Origin: Deltaproteobacteria bacterium
GTDB lineage: Bacteria > Desulfobacterota > Dissulfuribacteria > Dissulfuribacterales > UBA3076
DNA length: 52,204 nucleotides
Direction of reading: 5' to 3'
Assembly (NCBI GenBank): GCA_003194485.1
Contig: PQXD01000004.1
Span: 36,053 to 88,256 of the forward strand
Part shown: one piece after another, positions 35,667-43,963 of the stretch
Position numbering within the stretch: position 1 is the stretch's first letter
Layout: every line of letters begins with the position of its first letter
Notes under the pieces: generated by a model
Told to the model about the DNA's origin: nothing
Database searches by the model: none
The model's input: the letters and a program-made list of their open reading frames with translations, nothing else
Position numbers and translations under genes: made by a program

Positions 35667-36611
35667 TTACATCTTTGCAGTGTAATCTTCGAGCAGCTTT
35701 TTATGTAGACCAAAGGCATAAGCAAGACCTCCTATCAGGCTCGCCGCAATCTGTATGGCAAAAAAACTCAGGCTCAGGGTAAGGGCCTTTTCGGCAGATA
35801 TGCCCTTGAGCCCCAGGAAGTAGATGAAGCCGCCTTCTCTGATACCTATACCATTAAAGCTTATAGGCAGTATTGTCAGGACTGCTACCAGAGGAAAGGC
35901 CGCAAAGTAAAAGGCCGGGGGGGGACTGAGCCCCATGTCCTTTGCCAGGAGAGTCACTGCACCAATACCAAGGGCCTGAAGAATCAGAGACAGGCTCAGG
36001 CCTGCGAACAGGGCCTTTGGTTTTTCCCAGAATACCAGGAGTACTGCCAGCCTTTTCCCAATCTCGGGCCAGGCACTGCCGAGAAGCCTATAGGCCAATG
36101 GCAGGCCAAGAACTGATGCGATGATGCAGATTCCCGTGACACAAAGAATGTGCTCAAAGTAATAAGGAAGTATGCCATGTCCTATGAGTACGGCACCCGC
36201 TCCAAGTAACAACATGGCAGTAAGCCCGAAGAGTCTGTCCGCAACAACGCTATAAGTGGCCCTCAGCTTTTTAGGTTCTCCCCTGGATATAAAGTGCATC
36301 TTAAGCACATCCCCGCCAATGCAGGTAGGCAGGAAAAGATTGAAGTAAAGACCTACAAAGTAATACCTGAGGTATGCCGACCAGGGACCGGTAAAATCCA
36401 GGGCATGGGCCAGGAAATACCAACGGATACTGCTTATAACCTGGGAGGCCAAATACATCAGAAAGGCAACGGTCCATGCAAAGAATGACAGATCAAGGAA
36501 AGCTGCCAGTAAATCATGCGGATTTGTCCTTAATATGAGCCAGGCCAGAAGACAGACACTGAGACCCATTCTCAGCAGGAACTTCATTGTGGCCCTGAGT
36601 TTGGCCTTCAC
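35667..36611 (-). CDS. YbhN/AglD-like membrane protein (lysylphosphatidylglycerol synthase TM family)
   Basis: A 314-residue inner-membrane protein with about eight hydrophobic segments, of the UPF0104 family related to the flippase part of MprF. Family features: YFVGLYFNLFLPTCIGGDVLKM near residues 85-106, ADRLFGL near 124, and FNGIGIREGGFIYFLG near 255-270. The role is probably lipid or lipid-linked sugar transport, not aminoacylation, as the catalytic domain is absent. GTG 36609-36611 overlaps the TGA of a truncated GT2 gene (GTGA), showing operon coupling with it and with msbA. Confidence 0.87.
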   Translation of the reverse strand: MKAKLRATMKFLLRMGLSVCLLAWLILRTNPHDLLAAFLDLSFFAWTVAFLMYLASQVISSIRWYFLAHALDFTGPWSAYLRYYFVGLYFNLFLPTCIGGDVLKMHFISRGEPKKLRATYSVVADRLFGLTAMLLLGAGAVLIGHGILPYYFEHILCVTGICIIASVLGLPLAYRLLGSAWPEIGKRLAVLLVFWEKPKALFAGLSLSLILQALGIGAVTLLAKDMGLSPPPAFYFAAFPLVAVLTILPISFNGIGIREGGFIYFLGLKGISAEKALTLSLSFFAIQIAASLIGGLAYAFGLHKKLLEDYTAKM

Positions 36612-36781
36612 TCCAGCACCTTTTGTATTGCTGCCAGGATGATCTCAAAGCCGCGCCCCATTGACTTAAGGCTCTCCAGCAAACGCATTACCAGGGGCTC
36701 AATATTTGGCTCTTCGTTGTAGACAGGAACTATGACCGATATCTCCGGATTGTTCTCACTGCTGCTTGGGGATGAATTCAT
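36608..36781 (-). pseudogene. Glycosyltransferase family 2 stub with internal deletion
   Basis: A 57-codon ORF begins MNSSPSSSENNPEISVIVPV and continues YNEEPNIEPLV, the start of a dolichyl-phosphate-mannose-synthase-like GT2. After FEII it runs directly to LAAIQKVLE and TGA, so the catalytic part (DDGS, DxD) is absent. The start is eight bases after the MsbA stop, and the stop overlaps the YbhN GTG. The flanks look native, which suggests an in-frame internal deletion in an msbA-GT2-ybhN operon. It could still be translated as a short peptide that keeps coupling. Confidence 0.75.
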
Positions 36782-36789
36782 GGCCTTGT

Positions 36790-38688
36790 CTAATTGTCTG
36801 TTTGCCTAAAAGGAGGTTGGCCGTAGCCGTTTACGGGTTCAGGGTTACCGAAAATCTGAACATTTGAACCCCTACCATTCTTTTCGCTATCGCTGGCCCA
36901 AGTCTGATACAGCTCCTGGTAAAGGGTGCTGCTCTCCATCAATTCCAAATGGGTCCCGCGGTCCACTATGCAACCCTGGTCGATAACTATGACCTGGTCT
37001 GCGTTGATGATGGTTGAAAGCCTGTGGGCAATCACTATTGTAGTCCTGCCCTTCATTACTTCGTCCAGGGCCTTCTGGAACGCATTTTCAGAGACGCTGT
37101 CAAGGGCGCTTGTGGCCTCATCCAATATGAGCAAAGGAGGATTCCTGAGCACCGCCCTTGCCAGTGCTATCCTCTGGCGCTGGCCCCCGGACAGATTGAG
37201 CCCCCTTTCGTCCAGCACCGTATCATAGCCCTGAGGAAGTGCGGTAATGAAGTCGTGGGCCTGGGCGACTCTTGCCGCCTTCTCCACGTCTTCTGTAGTG
37301 ACTTCTCCAGATCTGCCTGCCGCAATATTCTCGTATATTGTATCACTGAACAGGACCACGTCCTGAGTGACTATGGCCATCTGGTGTCTCAGATCCGCGA
37401 GAGAGATATTGCGGAGATCTATCTCATCCCAGAGTATCCTGCCGGAAGTGGGATTATAGAACCTCGGGATCAGATCAACCAAGGTACTCTTACCTGCCCC
37501 GCTGGGTCCGACAATGGCAAAGATCTTACCCGCAGGTATGGTGATATCTATTTCCTGTAAGACCTGCACGTCAGTCCCGGGATAGGAAAAAGAGACGTTT
37601 TCATACCTGATCTCCCGGTGCAATCCCTCAAGGGCCTGTCCCCGGCTTTCCTCCTGCTGCTGGTCAAGGAAATGGTCAACCCTTTCAAATATACCAATGG
37701 TTTCCTGTAATTGGGTGTAGGCCCCGCCCAGTTTTTTTAGGGGCGCAAAGGCCATGACTATGGCCGTAAGGATGGAGAAGAAGTCTCCGGGGGTCATCTC
37801 TCCACTGGCAACAAGGCTGCCGCCATAACCCAGAATTGCCGCAACAGCGAGACCGGAAAGGACCTCTATCAGGAACCTAGTCCCTTCTCTCAGGCGTATA
37901 ACCCTTGCCATCTGACGATAGGTAGCCTGATTTTCTTTTACAAACTGGGCATCCTTGACCTCCTCCATGCCGAATATCTTTACAATCCTGAGGCCCTGAA
38001 TAGCCTCGTTCACCCGGTGCGTCAAGATAGCCAGATATCTCTGGACCTTCTTCCGGCGTATTCGCACCAGTCTGGATAGGAAACGGGTCCCCAGGGCAAT
38101 AAAGGGAAGCAGAATAAAACTCAGCAGGGCCAGCTCCCACCTCCTATAGAGGGCCACTCCCATGAGGGCGATCACAGTTGGTATCTGGAGCAGGAATGAC
38201 CTCAGGCTCTGGGACAGGACATTACTCAGTGCCCCTACGTCATTCATGAGCCTTGAGAGTATATCCCCGCTGGTGGAACGGGATATAACAGATACAGGCA
38301 GGCGAACCAGGTGAGAGAAAAACCGGTTCCTCAGATCACGGACAAGTTTCATGCCGGCCGTCTGCATAAGGTAAGACTGGAGAAAGCTGCATGCACCACG
38401 GAGTATAAACAGAATAATAATTCCGAGAGGCAGCAGATATATATATTTGTAATTTCCTTCAACAAAGATTTTGTCCATTGCCGGCTTTACCAGCCAAGCT
38501 ATGGCTCCATTTATTCCTGAGACGATAAGGCTGAATAGTGTGGCCAGGATTACGCGCGGAGCGTATGGACGGATCAGTGCCACCAACTTCTGCCAGAGGG
38601 TCGGATAAACAAGATTGCTTACAGGCTTCTGCCTGTAATTCGAGCCGGGTTCCGGCGGAATCGGGCTATTATCATCATACGGATTCAC
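36790..38688 (-). CDS. msbA: MsbA-type lipid A / lipid ABC flippase
   Basis: A 632-residue half-transporter that would flip lipid A-core or a related lipid across the inner membrane. The type I exporter membrane domain (about residues 30-350) has six helices and the coupling-loop region. The ATPase domain has Walker A VGPSGAGKST near 405, Q-loop TQDVVLFSDTIYENI, signature LNLSGGQRQRIALARA near 508, Walker B LLILDEATSALD and H-loop IVIAHRLS. The C-terminus has an unusual 35-residue polar tail. It leads a minus-strand operon with the GT2 stub and the YbhN-like protein. Confidence 0.92.
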   Translation of the reverse strand: MNPYDDNSPIPPEPGSNYRQKPVSNLVYPTLWQKLVALIRPYAPRVILATLFSLIVSGINGAIAWLVKPAMDKIFVEGNYKYIYLLPLGIIILFILRGACSFLQSYLMQTAGMKLVRDLRNRFFSHLVRLPVSVISRSTSGDILSRLMNDVGALSNVLSQSLRSFLLQIPTVIALMGVALYRRWELALLSFILLPFIALGTRFLSRLVRIRRKKVQRYLAILTHRVNEAIQGLRIVKIFGMEEVKDAQFVKENQATYRQMARVIRLREGTRFLIEVLSGLAVAAILGYGGSLVASGEMTPGDFFSILTAIVMAFAPLKKLGGAYTQLQETIGIFERVDHFLDQQQEESRGQALEGLHREIRYENVSFSYPGTDVQVLQEIDITIPAGKIFAIVGPSGAGKSTLVDLIPRFYNPTSGRILWDEIDLRNISLADLRHQMAIVTQDVVLFSDTIYENIAAGRSGEVTTEDVEKAARVAQAHDFITALPQGYDTVLDERGLNLSGGQRQRIALARAVLRNPPLLILDEATSALDSVSENAFQKALDEVMKGRTTIVIAHRLSTIINADQVIVIDQGCIVDRGTHLELMESSTLYQELYQTWASDSEKNGRGSNVQIFGNPEPVNGYGQPPFRQTDN

Positions 38689-38747
38689 AGCAGGAGAGAA
38701 TACACGATAGCCAGCACCATGTCATCAGAATCGAACAGAGGCATTTG

Positions 38748-38776
38748 TTGCAGAGCCTGTTTTTCTTTGCTATCAT
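38748..38776 (+). promoter_or_regulatory. Candidate promoter for hpnM
   Basis: TTGCAG (38748-38753) and TATCAT (38771-38776) are spaced 17 bases apart, about 38 bases before the hpnM ATG, in the gap between divergent msbA and hpnM. Confidence 0.5.
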
Positions 38777-38813
38777 ATTTTTTTCTGAAATACAGTATCA
38801 AAACGGAAGTTAA

Positions 38814-39473
38814 ATGAAAAAATTTGGGTGGATCACCAGTTACTGCATTTTGATGATTGGATTGGCGTCGCAGCCTCTTTTGGGACAGCCTCTTCAGTCA
38901 AAAGCTGCGGATGTAATTGAAAAATTAAATGCCGCTCTTGTTGAATCCATGAAAAATGGAGATGAGCTCGGCTTTTCCGGGCGCTACAGGCTTTTGGAGC
39001 CTGTCATAAAGAACAGCTTTGATTTCCCATATATAGTCAGAAAAGTTACCGGGAAATACTGGAAGGATATGGATGAAAACCAGCGAAAAATACTCTTGAA
39101 AAACTATACTGCCTGGACCGTGGCCAAATACGCCCAGCGTTTTCACCGATACAAAGGACAAAAGTTCGAAGTGGTTTCAGAATCTGAATTCCGACCGCGG
39201 GTCATGAAGGTTAAAAGTAATCTGATAAAAGCGAATAAGGAAATAATAGAACTCATATATTTTCTGCTGGAAAACAAGGGAAGCTGGCGTATTGTTGATA
39301 TTCATGTCTCCGGTGTCAGTCAATTGGCCATAAATCGCACACAATTCAAGCAGGTGCTGAAAGATAAGGGTTTTGACGGATTAAATACAGGCCTGAAGGA
39401 AAAAATAAAAGAGCTTTCAGCAATTGAAAAAACCGATTTTTCAAGTGATACTTATGGAGAACCAACCTTATGA
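38814..39473 (+). CDS. hpnM: Periplasmic phospholipid/hopanoid-binding protein (MlaC/HpnM family)
   Basis: A 219-residue secreted protein: signal peptide about 1-24 (MKKFGWITSYCILMIGLAS), then the MlaC/Ttg2D domain with IVRKVTGKYWKDMDENQRK near residues 76-94 and IVDIHVSGVSQLAINRTQF near 162-180. MlaC carries phospholipids between membranes. The relative HpnM belongs to hopanoid loci beside HpnN, which is the case here, so hpnM is favoured. It converges with hpnN, and their 3' ends overlap by 22 bases (39452-39473). Confidence 0.87.
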   Translation: MKKFGWITSYCILMIGLASQPLLGQPLQSKAADVIEKLNAALVESMKNGDELGFSGRYRLLEPVIKNSFDFPYIVRKVTGKYWKDMDENQRKILLKNYTAWTVAKYAQRFHRYKGQKFEVVSESEFRPRVMKVKSNLIKANKEIIELIYFLLENKGSWRIVDIHVSGVSQLAINRTQFKQVLKDKGFDGLNTGLKEKIKELSAIEKTDFSSDTYGEPTL

Positions 39474-42136
39474 GAGGTCCTGCTGTTTGTAGGATTATAT
39501 ATTTTTAATAAGGCAGGGAGAACCAGGAGAGTGGATATGATCATGAAGCTGATGCAGATGGTAAGCAGCTTGCCCATGCTGGCGGTCCCGGCATGGTGCA
39601 TAAAAGATAGTATTCCGAAGCTGATAATGGTTGTAAAAGCACTGAATAACACGGCGCGGGACGTACTGGTCTCCAGGATGCGGGTATCTGGTCCCGGGTT
39701 GTCTCTTGTCCTGTTGACGATATGAATGCCGAAGTCCACTCCGATACCCAGCAAGAGCGGAACAACAATAATGTTGGCAAAGTTGAAAGAAATGTTGAGC
39801 AGCACCGCCGCGGCCATTGTATAGAGCAGTCCCAGCAAGAGAGGAAATATAACAAGTATTACCTCAACCCACCTCTTAAATACGATCCTCAAAAATAATG
39901 CAATTAACACAAAGGCGAGTATGGTTGCGGTTCTGAATGCAGAGGAGATTGTCCTGCCGGATTCCAAGATGGTGACAGGTTTGCCAGTGGCATCAGGTGC
40001 TATTGTCCGTACCTCTGTCACAAATCTTTTCAGATTTTGGATATCGGTTATGTCGTTTCGCGGGAATACCTGAACCCGGTAAAGGCCGTCATCAGAGATA
40101 TAGCGACTGGTTAAATCTTCAGGCAGGTCTGCAAGTTCAATTGTTTCCGCCTGCATTAAGTCGTTAAAATTATCAAGAAGGATCTCAAGATTGGACAAGA
40201 GGCCTGTTTCAAGAGCACGGAACAGGACTTCTTCTCTCCCGGTATCTGTCAGGAGCTTGTTGAAGCCTTGGATATTTTCGGCAAGACGAGCGATTGCAGA
40301 AATGTAGCTTTTGTCGCCTGTTGCATCTGAGTTAATCGTCTCTTTCAGGACACGGTACAAATCTTCGAGGGCCTTCTTGTCCTGTTGAGGGGTGGTGCAT
40401 GAACCGCCTTGCTTCGTCTTCGGTGCAGGGGGCATGATAAGTGCCATATCGTTAATCAAGTCCAGTTTTTCGGTCTGGTTTTCTGGAATGAAATCGTCAA
40501 TGGTGACCGCCGCTTCAACTTCGTGCAACTCTCTGAGCCGTTTCGCAAGATCCCGGGCCTCCTGCCTGTCGGATGCCATAACCGCTATTGTCCACAGAGT
40601 GCTTTTGTCAGCCTTAAGAAGGCTGCGTGCAGTGATAACTGAATCTGTTGTAGGGTCTGAAAGGTTAAGTGGATTAGCGTCAAAAGAGATTCTGGGCATA
40701 ATCGCAGCAGCGGCTATCCCGAAAGCAATTGCTCCCGCAACAATCGGCATGGCGTAACCATCAAGGAGTTTCGAAATATGCCTGCCCACGGAAAGGGCCG
40801 GATGGTCACTTTTTTTGTAGGGCATCAGATTCATCATGGCCGGCAATACGGTAATGTTTGCCAGCAGATTGAGGAACATTCCGGTTCCGGCAATGAGGCC
40901 CAATTCTGAAGCGCCTATATATGCCGTAGGCACAAAGGCGTAAAATCCGATGGCCGTAGTTATTGCGCATAGTATAAGGGCATTGCTTACACTCCGGACC
41001 CCTTCTGAAATAGCTTCGGAATCTGTCAATCCTGAAGATCCGAGTTCTTTGCAGCGTAAACAGATCTGAATGCTGTAATCAATTCCAAGGCCTATAAAGA
41101 GGACCACAAAGGTGATTGATATCAAATTGAGACTTCCGATAAAAAGGACGGCAAACCCTATTGTCCAGGCAAGGCCTGTGAGTAAAGTGAAAAGACTGGC
41201 AAACACAAGGCTGGCCGAACCGAGTCCCACATAGAGGATGACGCCGACCAAAACAAAGGAAACCAGGCCCGCGATTCCGATGTCTTTCCGAACACTGAGC
41301 AAGTCCTCGTAATTGATGGCAAGTCCTCCGGTTATATGGATTGTTATGCCGTTTTCTTCGTTAATATGAAGCACATTGGCAGCACTTCGAATTCTTTTGA
41401 TGGCCTTTTCGGCAGGTTGTGCCGCACGGTAATCCAAAAAGGGCTGCGCAATAATGAATTGATAACCGGACGGGGTGTTTGCCTCCTGGTCAAGCATGAG
41501 CTCCTGCCAGGACATGCGGTGGTTAGTCCCTTGCGCCACCTTCTCGAAGGTGTCGCTTAAGCAGTCAAATAAAAATATCAGGCGTTGGTTGTTCTTGATA
41601 TATTCATCATGTTCGCCAACCACCTTTTCGATTGATGAAAAGAGACCCGGCAGAGAGAAATCCTGGGATACCAGGGCAATAAAAGGCTGGGATTCGGACA
41701 GTCGGTCTGTCAGATCCTCGAGCTTTTCCAGGCTCATATACATCAGTCCGTTCTTATGGAAAAAGGGGCCTCCGCCAGGAATATAGACCGATTTGAAAAT
41801 GCTGCTATCGTCACGCAGATTCAGTGCCAGCAGATCCCGTGCCTGCATGGCCTGTTCGGGGGTGTCGGCTTCTATCACGACCACGATGGTGTCGCGTAAG
41901 GCGGGAAAGGCCTTGTAAAATGTTTTTGCGACCTTACGGAAGCGCAGCTCATCGGAGATCATCTCTGTTAGGTCGGTATTTATCTTGAAATGCTTTACCG
42001 TAAGAAGTGCCAGAACACAGGTCAGACATATTGCCGCTGCCAACACTGCAAATGAATGCCTCAGCACTCCGCGTATCCACCATTCCGGCAGACAGAGCCT
42101 GTAATTTTTCAAGTATCTGATAAACATGTATCGCAT
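39452..42136 (-). CDS. hpnN: Hopanoid-associated RND transporter HpnN
   Basis: An 894-residue RND/MMPL-type inner-membrane protein with two repeats, each of one N-terminal helix, a large periplasmic domain and a bundle of five helices (about residues 280-450 and 740-880). RND features include GLGIDYSIQICLR near 355 and GIGVDFGIHIVNRT near 800. HpnN in Rhodopseudomonas is known to move hopanoids to the outer membrane; the hpnM, hpnH, hpnG and shc neighbours support that here. ATG 42134-42136 lies 24 bases downstream of a dispersed repeat. Its last 22 bases overlap convergent hpnM. Confidence 0.88.
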   Translation of the reverse strand: MRYMFIRYLKNYRLCLPEWWIRGVLRHSFAVLAAAICLTCVLALLTVKHFKINTDLTEMISDELRFRKVAKTFYKAFPALRDTIVVVIEADTPEQAMQARDLLALNLRDDSSIFKSVYIPGGGPFFHKNGLMYMSLEKLEDLTDRLSESQPFIALVSQDFSLPGLFSSIEKVVGEHDEYIKNNQRLIFLFDCLSDTFEKVAQGTNHRMSWQELMLDQEANTPSGYQFIIAQPFLDYRAAQPAEKAIKRIRSAANVLHINEENGITIHITGGLAINYEDLLSVRKDIGIAGLVSFVLVGVILYVGLGSASLVFASLFTLLTGLAWTIGFAVLFIGSLNLISITFVVLFIGLGIDYSIQICLRCKELGSSGLTDSEAISEGVRSVSNALILCAITTAIGFYAFVPTAYIGASELGLIAGTGMFLNLLANITVLPAMMNLMPYKKSDHPALSVGRHISKLLDGYAMPIVAGAIAFGIAAAAIMPRISFDANPLNLSDPTTDSVITARSLLKADKSTLWTIAVMASDRQEARDLAKRLRELHEVEAAVTIDDFIPENQTEKLDLINDMALIMPPAPKTKQGGSCTTPQQDKKALEDLYRVLKETINSDATGDKSYISAIARLAENIQGFNKLLTDTGREEVLFRALETGLLSNLEILLDNFNDLMQAETIELADLPEDLTSRYISDDGLYRVQVFPRNDITDIQNLKRFVTEVRTIAPDATGKPVTILESGRTISSAFRTATILAFVLIALFLRIVFKRWVEVILVIFPLLLGLLYTMAAAVLLNISFNFANIIVVPLLLGIGVDFGIHIVNRTRDNPGPDTRILETSTSRAVLFSAFTTIISFGILSFMHHAGTASMGKLLTICISFMIISTLLVLPALLKIYNPTNSRTSHKVGSP

Positions 42137-42160
42137 ATGATTTTACGGTCTATCCCGCAT

Positions 42161-42395
42161 AAATATCCGGTGAACCAGTGGTCCACTGTGCAGACCGTTC
42201 ACGGGCAGGGGACATTTCTTTTCACTTAACACTTCAGCCCCTTGTTTTCTTAAGGCCTTTGATATGGGGGAGTCTTGCCCCCTCCCCGTTCTCCTTCGCT
42301 GCGCTCAGGAGCCGGGGTTTCCCCCACAGCAAAAGCCGAGAAAACTACGGGGGCTTCCGTTAAACTGTTCAAAGAAATATCCCCTGCCAGTGAAC
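42161..42395. repeat. MITE-like repeat with 25-bp terminal inverted repeats (copy 1)
   Basis: Arms 42197-42221 and 42371-42395 are inverted copies (23 of 25; core GTTCAC[G/T]GGCAGGGGA). The 199-base interior has no ORF and contains a GGGGG/CCCCC hairpin near 42266-42285. The block 42181-42317 matches 52068-52204 at 132 of 137 positions. The adjoining AAATATCCGGTGAACC (42161-42176) is repeated at 51959-51974. Read on the minus strand, the element ends 24 bases before the hpnN start. No target duplication is obvious. Confidence 0.8.
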
Positions 42396-42447
42396 ATTTG
42401 CCATCCGTGCCCTGCCGCAGGAGCGGTTTGCCTTTTGCAGAGTTTCG

Positions 42448-42485
42448 ATCGCGGGCCGGATTGCACTGCCTTTCCGGTCCGCGAT
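42448..42485. other. Strong hairpin between hpnN and the sulfotransferase
   Basis: Arms ATCGCGGGCCGGA (42448-42460) and TCCGGTCCGCGAT (42473-42485) pair at 12 of 13 positions around a 12-base loop. There is no T tract on either strand, so it is not a standard terminator. It could be a structural or repeat element. With the flanking repeats it fills the 550-base gap, which otherwise holds only the promoter at 42614. Confidence 0.6.
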
Positions 42486-42501
42486 GAGTGAGCTTTGAAA
42501 C

Positions 42502-42557
42502 CCGGAAAAAGGTAACCGCTTCAAGGCGGGATATAAAGGGTTTATAAGAATATTTAC
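42502..42557 (+). repeat. 56-bp direct repeat, left copy
   Basis: Matches 43903-43958 at 53 of 56 positions in the same orientation; the two copies bracket the sulfotransferase gene. The core is CCGCTTCAAGGCGGGATATAA, beginning with a small CCGC/GCGG hairpin. A partial third copy follows panB at 10559. Confidence 0.85.
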
Positions 42558-42613
42558 TATCCCGCAAATTGCCGGAATCCGCGGAATGCACGGAATTTTT
42601 TGATCATCAATCC

Positions 42614-42642
42614 TTGACAATTTTGCAGCCTTTGGCCATATT
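42614..42642 (+). promoter_or_regulatory. Promoter of the sulfotransferase gene
   Basis: A perfect TTGACA (42614-42619), 17-base spacer and CATATT (42637-42642), giving a start near 42649, before TTG 42686. Confidence 0.65.
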
Positions 42643-42685
42643 CAAAAAACTCGAATACAAATAGACGATCCTGTCTCCCCTGCCC

Positions 42686-43855
42686 TTGTCATTGCGCACT
42701 TTTTCATGGATCTTACAATTTACTCACATGTATTTTCATTACCCCACGCTGTTTAAGATATTACGCCTGTCATTCTCAAGGCAACACTTTTCACTGCGGC
42801 ACGCGTGTCTTTTGTCCGTTTTTCTTATTCCATTTCTGGCCTTGCGCACATTTGTGTGGTTAATACGCCTTCTTGACCACATATTCTTTCCCGGTTTTCG
42901 AAAACAATCCTTGCCGGCACCGGTCTACATTATCGGCAATCCCCGCAGCGGAACCACATTTACCCATCGTCTGATGGCATTGGACCGGCAGTTTTCTTAC
43001 CTGAAGCTCTATCAGACGATTTTTCCCTCTGTGATCTGTTACAAGTTCTTTGGAGCGGCGGGTAAAATCGACCGGATGTTTGGCAGTCCTGCAGCAAAAT
43101 TACTGAACTGGATCAGCGGGAAAGGATTTAAGGGCTGGAAAACCATTCATCAAACCGGACCTGAAAAGGCCGAATCAGATGAGATGTTTTTCGTTTATGC
43201 CATGCTCAGTCCCTTGTTGGGCCTCCTGTTTCCGTATTTAAAAGACCTGGATGAGGCGACCTTTGTTGATCTTATGCCGCACAAAGAACGGCGGAAACTG
43301 ATGTCATACTACAGGGACTGTCTGCAACGACACATGTATGCCACCGGATCGGACAAAATACTTCTCCAGAAAGTCGCTCTTATTGCCGGACGTCTGCAGT
43401 CCGTTTACGAACTGCTGCCGGACATTCGTATTGTGCATTTAGTCAGGCATCCATACGAATCCATACCGTCTCTGGTCAGTATGTTTGATGCGGCATGGAA
43501 GGCACTGGCTCCTCACGCCAGAAAGGACGCGCGGGCCAACCGGGAACTGACTGATTTAATCTGCCGCTATTATTCATATCTGTATGAATTTAAAAAAATT
43601 CTCCCTGAAAATCAGTTCATTGAAGTACGTTACGAAGATCTGGTTTCTGATCCCCACGGAACAATATGCGGAATCTATCAGGCACTTGGCATGGAATTAA
43701 GCCATGGATACGAGGAGATCCTTGAAAAAGAAACCTCAAAGGCCAGGCAGTACAAGAGCAGACACCATTATTCCCTTGAGTCATTCGGCCTGAATAAAGA
43801 CACTATATACCGAAACCTCAGAACCATTTTTGAGGCCTATGGTTTCAAGCCATAG
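42686..43855 (+). CDS. PAPS-dependent sulfotransferase
   Basis: A protein of up to 389 residues with the PAPS-binding 5'-phosphosulfate loop GNPRSGTTFTHRL near residues 84-96 and the 3'-phosphate motif RIVHLVRHPYESIPS near 250-265. It would transfer sulfate from PAPS to a hydroxyl or amine. The N-terminus has one or two hydrophobic segments (about 20-65), so it may sit at the membrane and act on a lipid. The start is uncertain (TTG 42686 or ATG 42728), with no strong ribosome-binding site. It has its own promoter and is bracketed by 56-bp direct repeats within the hopanoid region. The acceptor is unknown. Confidence 0.85.
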   Translation: MSLRTFSWILQFTHMYFHYPTLFKILRLSFSRQHFSLRHACLLSVFLIPFLALRTFVWLIRLLDHIFFPGFRKQSLPAPVYIIGNPRSGTTFTHRLMALDRQFSYLKLYQTIFPSVICYKFFGAAGKIDRMFGSPAAKLLNWISGKGFKGWKTIHQTGPEKAESDEMFFVYAMLSPLLGLLFPYLKDLDEATFVDLMPHKERRKLMSYYRDCLQRHMYATGSDKILLQKVALIAGRLQSVYELLPDIRIVHLVRHPYESIPSLVSMFDAAWKALAPHARKDARANRELTDLICRYYSYLYEFKKILPENQFIEVRYEDLVSDPHGTICGIYQALGMELSHGYEEILEKETSKARQYKSRHHYSLESFGLNKDTIYRNLRTIFEAYGFKP

Positions 43856-43902
43856 GCAACATTTCAGCCGTTTCTTCCTCTCTTCGGATTAACTTATTGT
43901 TG

Positions 43903-43958
43903 CCGGAAAAAGGTGACCGCTTCAAGGCGGGATATAACGGGTTCATAAGAATATTTAC
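43903..43958 (+). repeat. 56-bp direct repeat, right copy
   Basis: Three differences from 42502-42557. It lies six bases beyond the mlaA stop codon. Confidence 0.85.
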
Positions 43959-43963
43959 ATAAC

